A DNA stretch of 64,000 nucleotides from Massospora cicadina (taxonomy: Eukaryota; Entomophthoromycota; Entomophthoromycetes; Entomophthorales; Entomophthoraceae). The DNA is taken from the NCBI GenBank assembly GCA_022478985.1, contig JAKSZP010008024.1, positions 62,001 to 126,000 of the forward strand, given 5' to 3'. Made by a program: the position numbers and the translations under genes. Shown here in pieces: positions 55,632 to 64,000 of the stretch (position 1 is its first letter; every line of letters starts with the position of its first letter). The notes beneath the pieces are model-generated. The model was not told where the DNA came from. It saw only the letters and a list, made by a program, of their open reading frames with translations, and made no database searches.

Positions 55632-56440
55632 CTTCATAAGCTTAATCGAAATTATGATGGGAAATACCAACGATTAAACAAACTGCCATGGGATGAAGTT
55701 GTTGAATTCTTATATTCAGGAGTTAATATTGAAGAGATCTGAATCCTGCATATCTTATCTTAAAACCAAAAAATCATTATTGGTGAGTTTGGTGTGGCAA
55801 AACTGATAGATGAAAACCGCCTTCCTGTATACTAATTTTAAACCTAGCAAAGAATTTTTTGCCTTAATTGATTACTTTTACTGTGAGGTCAAGTATTAAA
55901 TAGGCCAAGGTTCTGAGTCATTATGATGCTCAGATCGCTTTCCACCATGCCTGCGATCCTCACAATGAAATGTATCAGTACATGCTACCCAATTTAAATT
56001 TAATACCAACATTAGTAAAATGGTAAATTACCTCCGCTACTATACCTTTTTTTAGTACTAGATGGTCCCAACCTGAGGGGGGATTCATCGATGTCCGCTA
56101 CTATACCCTTATTCTTGGCTTTTTTAATTTAAAACCTTCCAATAAAGAGTCAAGTACTCTTTCATTGACTTCAACCACAGACAAAGACTTGATTAAAGAT
56201 TCAGCAGAGTAAAAAGGGATATTCTACTTCTGCCAAAAGTTCAAAAATCCAAGTTAATGGCTTAAACCTAACAGAACAAGCCCTTATCAGCAAAACATTA
56301 GATATGAATATAACATATGAGTTTGCCATGCCTCCTCAGCCACAGGCGAACAGCAATCTATATAATTACTTTATCCAAGCAGATACTTTTGACATTAATA
56401 AGCATACCAGATCGGATACTTGCGCTGAGTGTACTTAAAT
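55632..56440 (+). pseudogene. Unrecognised coding remnant between Gypsy-2 and the miniature element
   Basis: Several plus-strand stretches read like protein although no frame is longer than about 80 codons. One near 55,905-56,025 has VLSHYDAQIAFHHACDPHNE and MYQYMLPNLNLIP. One near 56,075-56,210 has RWSQPEGGFIDVRYYTLILG. One near 56,215-56,430 has NGLNLTEQALISKTLDMN, EFAMPPQPQANSNLYNYFIQ and a CAEC at the end. These are separated by stops and shifts. The composition differs from the transposon pol genes around. It could be an old gag of an unknown element or a decayed host gene. I could not assign a family. Confidence 0.4.
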
Positions 56441-56580
56441 TGACCTTACCATGTACAATGTTAAAAAGAAGGCGTTTATGATAGCGAAGCACCTGGTAAC
56501 ATAGTTTCTGTAAACTGTTAAGGCAATAGTTGACCGCCACATAGCCCTAATCTCCCTAAGGCAGGGGTCAGGTCTCATAG

Positions 56581-57632
56581 TGTCACAAAATCGACCTAGG
56601 GCTCCACTAGTGTGCCAGGCAACCAGTGTGAAGACTGGTGGCCCTTTGCTATTTCGCCTTCATTGGTGTACCAACCACTATAATTCCTGCGTCCAACCTA
56701 CCAACTAACCACCAACAGCTTATCTTTTAGCCCCAAGTGTCCTTGGCGTGTGCCCCAGAAAGTCATGACCCCTTCCTGGGCGGCTCAGGCACTTCCGCGC
56801 TGCCCCACCATCCTGACCCTTCACCAACCCATTTGGGAATGACCTGGCGAGTCCATACCCCTTCTTGGGCGGCTATGGCACCTCCAGTGCTGCACCCCGC
56901 TAGGGTTGGAGGCATGTCAGCTCATCCGCTGGTAGCCAGATGGCCAGGTTCCCGCCGGTTCCTCATTGAGAGGAGGTATGGGAGCTGGCAGCGCTGGCCA
57001 CTCCAAGCATAATCACCCGCGCCTTTGGGGATCTCCTATCCTATCTTCCCTACGCTAGTGGCTCTTGCTATATCAAACAAATAGGAAAAATAAGTAAACA
57101 AGAGATGTTTATTTAATGGGAATGAACGACTATTTAAACCACTTTCAGGGCTACTGCGCCTAAGTGCTCTTTGGTCAATCATCTGCTGAAAAACCCAACA
57201 ACCTCTTGATTCCAAAACCTCTATCAGATTGTAAACTTTTCATACCGATTCCCTCTTAGATCTGCTCCTCTGATCACCAAATTAATATTAGGTCAATCCA
57301 TCCTCAGCATAAGTCGCTGGTCAATTGTATATAAACTTATAAATAAATAGGAATTTGAGCATCCTCAGCATGAGTCACTGGTGCTCCAAATTAGGTGTTG
57401 GAACCATTTCCGATGATTCACAACAGATTCATCAGCTTTCCGCTGGAAACTCCCACAATGACCTTTGGATGGCACTTTAGCAGCAAACGCAGCATCCGTT
57501 AAACCAAAACTCAAACAAACATATAACATTAAATAGTATTGAACTAGGTGATTAGCCAGCAACTACACCTGACTAACCAAAACCCTTAATCCGAATACTA
57601 TTGGAAGGATTCATCTGGTTAAAATTCTGACA
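56581..57632 (-). repeat. Miniature element 3' LTR
   Basis: On the minus strand the LTR has AATAAA (TTAAATAAACATC, about 57,107-57,119). It contains an internal duplication with about 89-bp offset (CCCCTTCCTGGGCGGC at 56,769 and CCCCTTCTTGGGCGGC at 56,858) and two CATCCTCAGCAT(A/G)AGTC repeats near 57,300 and 57,360. The open frame 56,737-57,012 is not conserved enough to be called a gene. Confidence 0.9.
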
Positions 57633-57810
57633 TTGCCCACCCCTTAACCAGATGATATCCTTCTTCATGACCCACCCCAATGGTGGGTCAAGACCTCCCA
57701 GAGCTCCTTTCAAAGGAGCGCTGGTCTTAACCAGTGACTTTCGCCACTCCATACTAAAACATCCAACTTTCAAGCAGCTCACTAATGAAGACCCCTGTAG
57801 TGAGCACTAA
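57633..57810 (-). other. Internal domain of the miniature element, with PBS and hairpins
   Basis: It contains the polypurine tract at its left end and the PBS (TAGTGCTCACTACAGGGG on the minus strand, one mismatch to the 18-mer shared by three Gypsy families) at its right end. Between them are two inverted repeats: GACCCACC/GGTGGGTC (57,669-57,676 and 57,682-57,689) and GCTCCTTT/AAAGGAGC (57,703-57,710 and 57,712-57,719), the latter within an outer AAGACC/GGTCTT pair (57,690-57,695 and 57,723-57,728). Confidence 0.85.
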
Positions 57811-58861
57811 TGTCACAAAATTGACCTTGGGCTCCACTAGTGTACCAGGCTAACCAGTATGAAGACTAGTGGCCCTTTGCTATTTCGCCTTCATTGGTGT
57901 ACCAACCACTATAATTCCTGCGTCCAACCTACCAACTAACCACCAACAGCTTCTCTTTTAGCCCCAGGCGTCCTTGGCGTGTGCCCCGGCAGTCCTGCCC
58001 CCTTCCTGGGTGTCTCAGGCACTTCCGCGATGCCCCACCCCTGTGACCCTTCACCAACCCATCTGGGCATGCCCTGGTGAGTCCATCCCCCTTATTGGGC
58101 GGCTATGGCACCTCCCGCGCTGCACCCCACTAGGGTTGGAGGCATGTCAGCTCATCCGCTGGTAGCCAGATGGCCAGGTTCCCGCTGGTTCCTTATAGAG
58201 AGGAGGTATGGGAGCTGGCAGTGCCAGCCATTCCAGGTGTGATCACCTGCGCCTTCGGGGATCTACTATCCTATCTTCCCCACTCTAGTGGCTCTTGCTA
58301 CTTCAAACAAATAGGAAAAATAGAAAAATAAGAGATGTTTATTTAAAGGGAATGAACAACTAGTTATACCACTTTCAGGGCTACTGCGCCCAAGTGCTCT
58401 TTGGCCAATCATCTAGAAGAAAACCCATTGGCCTCTTGAATCCAAAACCTCTATCAGATTGTAAACTTTTCATACCGATTCCCTCTTAGATCTGCTCCTC
58501 TGATCACCAAATTAATATTAGGTCAATCCATCCTCAGCATAAGTCGCTGGTCAATTGTATATAAACTTATAAATAATTAGGAATTTGAGCATCCTCAGCG
58601 TGAGTTGCTGGTGCTCTGAATTAGGTGATGGAACCATTTTGGACGAGTTGCAACGGATTCATCAGCTTTCCTTGGAAACTCCCACTATGACCTTTGGATG
58701 ACCTTTTGGCAGCGAACGCAGCTTATGTCAAACCTAAACTTGAACAAACATATAACATTAAATAGTATTGAACTAGGTGATTAGCTGGCACTTACAGACA
58801 GCTAACCAAAACCCCTAATCTGAATACTATCAAAAGGATTCATCTGGTTAAAATCCTGACA
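57811..58861 (-). repeat. Miniature element 5' LTR
   Basis: Partner of 56,581-57,632, with many scattered differences that are mostly transitions by eye. The open frame 57,974-58,165 corresponds to a part of the 56,737 frame and is interrupted earlier. Confidence 0.9.
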
Positions 58862-58866
58862 CATAG

Positions 58867-60191
58867 TAAAGTTGATAATAATAATGATCGTAGGGTTTGA
58901 GGGCAGTGACCCTCAAAAATGACATTATTTTGAGTCAGATGCTGACAAATTAATTAAACCTAGGAGCAGAGGTGGCACGGGCCAATGTAAAAGCAATTTG
59001 GGCAAATCAAAGGCTGCTAAACCAAAATCTGCTGAACTGAGGAATAAAAAAATGTCAAGTTTCTCCAAGATTCGCTATCTGGTGCTAACGGTGGGGAGCC
59101 CAACAAGTAGGCTGACTGCAAGGGGCTGGCGTCAGTCAAGAGGACAGGGGTGGCTCTGGAGCCAATGGATGAGATTCCGTTCATTTGAGTAAATTAAACT
59201 AAATAAAAATATATGATAAAATTAATCTTTGAATGGAAGTATTTTATTAGAATAATATAGGGCTTTTTATAGGGTATTTAGGGACACATGCCTCAAGGAT
59301 CGTCGTGGCCCCATCCAAGTAGAGTTTCTCCTGGCTTTCTGGATTGCCCACTATTCTGACCCTTACTTGAATCAAGCCACCCTTGTGACCAGTCAGAGGA
59401 TATACCAGGTCTCATGTCTTAAGGAAGGGAATGTACCGTTTCCTCAATTTTGGGGTAATTTATACCAAGCCTCAAATTCATTATACTTGTAGTTTTTAAT
59501 CTGATTATTGAATCTAATAAGCCATTTGGGATTTAAACTCCCCAAATGGGGATAATGGTCCTTCCACTGGACAAGGCTTTCACCTAACCCAGGGAAAATT
59601 CTGACAATGACAACCATGGCAAAGTGCAGCCCAGTGAATCAGGAGCTTCCAAGCCAAATTATGCCAAAAGTGGAAATGTTAAGAGCCTTGGCAAAGGGAA
59701 GCTCAGAAAATCAGGAGCTGCCAAGCCAAAGTTATGCCAAATACAGAAATGTCAAGAGTAGAGGAGAGTAGCAGCTTAGCGAATCACAAGCTGTCAGAAA
59801 ACTTTTATTAAATTATAATTCAAAAGTTTGTGATAAGGTTAAAACAGAAATGATGAGCTCTAATTCATCCCCAATAGCATAATATTAGATTTGTAAAAGT
59901 TTCCGTAACGTTTGGGGTACCTAACAAACAATATAGAATGGGCCTAGATGGGAATATTTGGGCTGAGATTATTGAATTAGGTCCACGGATAGCCTGCTGC
60001 TTATGGACTCTTCAGGAAAGTTCCTCATATCCCTCATTTCATGATATAAATAAAACCAGATGAAGGTGTTTAGGAAAACTTTGTCTTCTAGTATATATAT
60101 AGTAAATACCTTAAAAATTAAATTAAATTTTGCTAAATATTAAGATCTTTTATTAAATTTGGAAGGAAATCCTGGATTTTGAGCGCAATAT
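58867..60191. other. Spacer with a 72-bp tandem repeat, no gene
   Basis: The repeat unit starts at 59,618 and 59,690, with a third decayed copy at about 59,762-59,800. It contains AATCAGGAGCTTCCAAGCC (GCTGCC in the second). A faintly similar stretch (AATCAAAGGCTGCTAAACC) occurs near 59,005. No gene or LTR boundary was identified; the frame at 58,998-59,192 looks fortuitous. Confidence 0.5.
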
Positions 60192-61946
60192 TGTAAGGCT
60201 GGAGATCCAACCTCATGGGTTGGACCGGAAAAAATCCATTATATGTAGAAGAAGGGACCCAATTCCCCTATGGACCCATTGGCTCAACTGGGGTCTAGAG
60301 ACATGTGGTTGATGAACGTTGGGTAACCTCGTTACCCTAAAGGATCCTTCCACAGTATCCCTATTGTCTTCTTCTTCTCTTGTTGATTAAAATAAAGGAG
60401 ATTTGCAAATATGTAATCCAAGCCAGAAGTCACCAACAGCACCTCCACCCTCCCCTGTTTGCCATTCCTCCATCTCTCACTTCCTTGGAAGGGAACAAAA
60501 TTGACTTTGAAACTCAGGAAATGGTTCCTGAGTCAGGAAAACTGATCTGGAACACAGAATCTGAAACTCCAGGTCTGTAAATGGCAATCTGAGTTGAGAA
60601 TCTATTTTAAAAAATTATCAAATATCATTTAAAAATTTGTCAAAATTGACACTTGTGGAAATTAATTCAGCCAACCTTGTATCCAAGCAAACTTGCTCAA
60701 GTTTCTGATCAATGAGGGTCCCTCCCTGGCGGATCAGGAAATTATGTTACCAGATCTTTTATGACCTAGTGCATAATCTGGCTGATGACGCCCAAGCCCA
60801 GGCAGGGTACCCATGAGTATAACTGCCACTGTCTAGGAACACAACCATAATCCCCTTTTCCCCATTTTTGCATATAAGGTAACTGCCTCTGGAAGAGGCA
60901 GATTTCAGTCCATTTTCCCACTTAAGTTTAGATAAAGATGATACTTACACAAACCTACTCTACAAATTTCATCTCTTTTACAATATACTTCCACTTAACA
61001 CAGCAAAGTATTCAGTGATCTGCGTTTTAGGGCTGATGGTCGTCAAGTAGGCCCTCCAAGCCAGGAATATAGCAGCCCACTAAATGGTGATTGCAATTAC
61101 TAAATATTTTTCTATGGGCGCACAATGCCAATTGGCCACTTCTGAGGAGTTTTGAGATCTGCCAAACTCTTTGCATCAATCTGCTCTTCCTTTGGTTCCC
61201 AACAGACAAGCTACAGGTCCACCTCCCACTTTGAAAGATAGTCAGAGAATTCAGATTAATTCGCCCCACTAATCTGCTGGTGGTTCAGCACAATTTAGGT
61301 TGAATAAGATATTTCCACTAATTGCTATTCTCCATTTGTGGGCGAGGAACAATCATTATCACATCTGCAAGGTGGTAACCAGGCATCAGACTATCCAGGC
61401 TATCTCGCTGAGGGACAATCCAGCCCAAATTAATTTATTATTTTAGATCTTCTACCTGGCGACATCCCTGACCCCTCAACCCATCGCAAACCCCTCAATG
61501 GGCGCAAAATAAAGCCCAATGCCTCTTGACAGTCAAAATAATTTGATTTGATTTGATTTGATTTTTATACCTAATCAGCATTTTAAAGATTTAAAAAATC
61601 CTAATGATTTAAGAATTTTAATTTTAATGAACCAGTACAAGAAGGATTAAAAAAGAGCCCAAAGGTCACCAACTGCAAACCCAGGAGGATTGGCATCCTC
61701 ATTGCTTCTCCCATCCTTGGGAGATGCCCCTGAAAGTCCTGCAGTTGCCCCATTGCAGCCATTTTGGTTTGCTATGGGGGCCTTTGGTATGTTATTGAAC
61801 TTTTATTTCCCCCATAAGAATCATACCGAAATTCCTCCTACAAGTGATCAGAACTGCTATGCCATTGGCATTATTAGATTTCCACTGGGTTGTTACACAC
61901 CCAGATTGGAAGCCCAGTCTTACTATAATCAGCAGGTTCCATGACA
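60192..61946 (+). repeat. Chromo-3 5' LTR (diverged chromovirus)
   Basis: The LTR starts TGTAAGGCTGGAG, related to TGTAAGTCCTGGAG of Chromo-2, and ends CCATGACA. The length is about 1,755 bp. The pol-tail block (VDERWVTSLP, around 60,310) and the hydrophobic block PFWFAMGAFGML (about 61,759-61,795) are recognisable at corresponding places. The sequence after the LTR, TAATGGACTGACCAATAACTTC, corresponds to that of Chromo-2. A polypurine tract does not precede it, as expected for a 5' LTR. An ATTTG pentamer array lies at about 61,541-61,560. Confidence 0.72.
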
Positions 61947-62331
61947 TAATGGACTGACCAATAACTTCAGCATTTCCCGCCCTCTTCATGGGATCAGGAA
62001 AAGAGTTGCTTACTTAATTACAATCAATTTGGATTCCAAACGTGACTTAGTTTTCTCTTGATGGTCGTTCATATTCTTCTTCAGGGCATGCAAACAACTC
62101 TTAAAGACCCAGGATAGCGTTCAACCAGCAACAGATAATCAGTCTTCACCTTCAGCAGGTGTAGTGACAATGGGGATTCCCCAAGTCCCATCTCCTGAAG
62201 TAGCGGAACAAATGCTAGATGCTCTGGCAGAGCTTCATGTACGCTTTGCATCTGACGTTTTGGGATTTCACCAAATTCGCTTATCTCCGAAGAATCCCCT
62301 TCCTAAATTCCCCCAAAATCATCAGAAGGAG
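61947..62331 (+). pseudogene. Chromo-3 gag start, truncated
   Basis: From ATG 62,170 the frame reads GIPQVPSPEVAEQMLDALAE then LHVRFASDVL. It aligns with the Chromo-2 gag block EIANQVLNALTEVQMRTAI. The similarity ends near 62,331, where Gypsy-3 appears to begin. The rest of Chromo-3 may lie beyond the window. Confidence 0.65.
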
Positions 62332-62594
62332 TGAGCAATCTATCGCAATCTATCAAAGTTAGTGATCAATCAAATTTCAATCAACTGATATAAGATTTGA
62401 TTGCGCAGAGATTAATTCACTATGATAGATTATGAACCGTAAAAAAGCCTATAAATTTTTCTTTTTTTGAAAATAAAAATGAGGTTGAGTTTAACCTGTA
62501 TTTTCTTATTTACTATATTGCATTTTTGGAGAATCCGCCCAGTGTAACTTCGAGATACAAACTGCCCCATTGGAAGTGTAATTCAAAACTTCCA
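62332..62594 (+). repeat. Putative Gypsy-3 5' LTR
   Basis: The right end is fixed within a few bases by the primer-binding site at 62,598. The left end is a guess from a TG at 62,332, where Chromo-3 similarity stops. It contains CCTATAAATTTTTC (about 62,450), a plausible TATA box, and GAAAATAAAAATG near 62,470. The second LTR would be outside the window, so this cannot be confirmed here. Confidence 0.4.
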
Positions 62595-62597
62595 GAC

Positions 62598-62615
62598 TGG
62601 TGCTCACTACAGGGG
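62598..62615 (+). other. Primer-binding site of Gypsy-3
   Basis: TGGTGCTCACTACAGGGG, identical to the sites of Gypsy-1 and Gypsy-2. An ATG follows at 62,653. Confidence 0.8.
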
Positions 62616-62652
62616 CTCTCTGAGTTACGCACCAGTGACCACATCTATCACC

Positions 62653-64000
62653 ATGGATTCTCAATTTTCGCCTGACGAGGCTCAAGATCAAGAGCAAGGC
62701 AGTATTTTACGATGGGTCCCTTAAAAAAGGAGCCCAATTTCCAAGATTACCCTCCACGTTGGAATTTCAGGCCAACTTGGAATTCTATAATCCTAACTTA
62801 AGTTTTGCCTCAGACTTTCAAATGCCACCTGAGGCCTTGAAGATATCATCAATCAATTACTTGAAGGGGCTCTAATCCCTGGAATATGTTCTACCCAATC
62901 TCAATCAAATGCAGTACCTTCTATATTGTGAGAAGTGCTGTAATCCTCTCAAGTGCCAGGGATTGGCTCCAACCAATATCTACAACGACTTATACATCAT
63001 ACACTATGCCACTTGCTACCTGTAGTTGGAATGCACCATCAAGGGATGCTCAATTTACTAGAAGGAATCCAATCCTTGAATAATTATATTTCCAAGTTTT
63101 TCAAGTCGGCCTCCGAATTTAGCTGAGATATTTGTGATGCTATTATTAAGAAATAAACTTCCCTCAACGAAGTACAACAGCAGCTCATTCAGTTTAATCA
63201 TGGGATATCAATTTTTATTGATGTAAAGTTTCAAAAAAGGTTCAAAAGATCCAGAAGGAATGGAGAGAGGGTGTTTCCCAACTCTCTGAGCGTAGTCAAT
63301 CAATGGATGAAGAAAACAAAACCCATCTTTTTTAATTGGAACAATTTTACTCATGAATTCAGTTCTGGGTCAATGAAGTAGAGAAAACCTCTGGAAATAT
63401 GGGTCCTCCTGGGGTAAAAGGACCTCGTGGGCCACCTGGAGGTGTAGGGCCTCGTAGACCTCCTGGAGCTGATGGGCCCCGTGGACCCCCAGGTGCAGAT
63501 GGACCTCGTGGACCTCCAGGCGCTGTTGGTCATTCAGGATCTTATCAGCAAATTAACTCTCTCATGAACATAATGACCCACTTACGTGAACAATTCTCTA
63601 AGGTGGCTAAAGAATGCAACCTAACCTCTGATGGGGTACCAATTGACCCCCTTTTGACTCTGCAGTCATTGTCCAATGAATTGATTAATTTGGGAAAGTA
63701 GGCCAAGGACACTGATATCTTGTTACATGCTTGTGAATCAAAAGGGGAATTGCTCCAAGCGAAAATTGAGACTCTGGAACTCAAGTACAATGCACAGCAG
63801 GAACAAATTTCTGAGCTATCTCGCCGACTAGATGAAAAAGTAGGGCATGCAGACCTGAATCGACAGATTAACGAAATTGGATGGAAGCTGTTGGTCCTTA
63901 CCCTCAATTTTCTTCTTAAGCTTCAGATTCTGTCTCTTATGTTTCTACTCAATCTGAACAACCTGGAGTGCATGTTTTGACTAGAAACGCTCCCATGATT
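62653..64000 (+). pseudogene. Gypsy-3 Gag-like region with collagen-like Gly-X-Y block
   Basis: The ATG at 62,653 opens an acidic start (MDSQFSPDEAQDQEQG) that stops at 62,722. Further on, one frame runs from about 63,222 to 63,930 with in-frame stops near 63,335, 63,350 and at 63,699. In order: a helical, charged stretch (KVQKIQKEWREGVSQLSERS), a collagen-like block of about 15 Gly-X-Y triplets (63,399-63,533, repeated GPRGPPGAD, one Gly replaced by Arg), then a second helical part with ESKGELLQAKIETLELKYNA and ISELSRRLDEK, which looks like a coiled coil. Position just after a PBS suggests Gag. A host collagen-like gene is less likely. The region is cut by the window end. Confidence 0.6.

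Larger units (their letters stand above)
56581..58861 (-). mobile_element. Miniature non-autonomous LTR retrotransposon (TRIM-like)
   Basis: The element is 2,281 bp: LTRs of 1,052 bp (56,581-57,632) and 1,051 bp (57,811-58,861) enclose just 178 bp. LTRs read TGTCA...TGACA and the whole is flanked by a perfect TSD CATAG (56,576-56,580 and 58,862-58,866). A PBS (minus strand, 57,792-57,809) and a polypurine tract (minus strand, AAGGGGTGGG, about 57,636-57,645) sit next to the proper LTRs and give the orientation. There is no coding capacity for gag or pol, so proteins must come from another element. TRIMs usually have shorter LTRs, so a deletion derivative is possible. A solo LTR of the family is split across 18,146-30,558. 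Confidence 0.93.

Noticed and set aside
56737..57012. 91-codon frame in the miniature element LTR as an element-encoded protein
   Set aside because: The partner LTR has the corresponding frame interrupted, and the composition reflects the 89-bp duplication. No sign of selection.
63399..63701. Host collagen gene
   Set aside because: The block follows an LTR-type primer site, has in-frame stops, and has no signal peptide or long collagen domain. A Gag-like context is more likely, though not proven.

Overview
No host gene can be recognised in this window. It is eukaryotic repeat DNA built almost entirely from retrotransposons and their relics. The mix is chromodomain-bearing Ty3/Gypsy elements (chromoviruses), other Ty3/Gypsy elements with 5-bp target-site duplications (TSDs), L1-like LINEs with a CCHC ORF1 and an FADD reverse transcriptase, tRNA-derived SINEs and a miniature non-autonomous LTR element. 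This suggests a repeat-rich fungal genome, perhaps a basidiomycete. That is an inference from element types, not something the sequence proves.

Layout. 1-2,560 is AT-rich with SINE fragments. 2,560-7,350 is a heavily decayed minus-strand LINE (LINE-3). 7,351-10,275 is AT-rich and carries a full SINE (8,917) and a 51-bp minisatellite (about 9,755-10,105). 10,276-16,779 is Gypsy-1 (+), delimited by 758/759-bp LTRs and TSD ATCAT. 18,146-30,558 is a three-layer nest: a solo LTR (+) of the miniature family was split by chromovirus Chromo-1 (-; TSD CTCAT), which was then split in its protease by LINE-1 (+; 16-bp TSD). 33,800-39,179 is LINE-2 (-). 40,657-55,626 is Gypsy-2 (-), very degenerate, which received an inverted solo LTR of the Gypsy-1 family (42,106-42,851) and the complete chromovirus Chromo-2 (+; 47,463-54,795; TSD CCCCA). 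56,581-58,861 is an intact 2.28-kb miniature LTR element: two 1.05-kb LTRs, only 178 bp between them, TSD CATAG. 60,192-62,331 is the 1.75-kb LTR and gag start of a diverged chromovirus (Chromo-3). From about 62,332 to the window end is the 5' part of Gypsy-3, whose Gag-like region contains a collagen-like Gly-X-Y block between coiled-coil stretches.

All protein-coding regions seen carry stops or frameshifts, so none looks autonomous as it stands. LINE-1, LINE-2 and Chromo-2 are the best preserved. Four families (Gypsy-1, Gypsy-2, Gypsy-3 and the miniature element) have the same primer-binding site, TGGTGCTCACTACAGGGG, with one mismatch in the miniature element. They therefore probably share a tRNA primer, and any of the larger ones could have mobilised the miniature element. 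The chromoviruses lack this site. In them the reading frame of pol runs into the 3' LTR, and a second conserved reading frame starts inside the LTR and crosses the LTR/internal junction into gag.

Element names (Gypsy-1 to -3, Chromo-1 to -3, LINE-1 to -3) are local labels for this window. All boundaries were found by eye from repeats, terminal TG/CA and target duplications.
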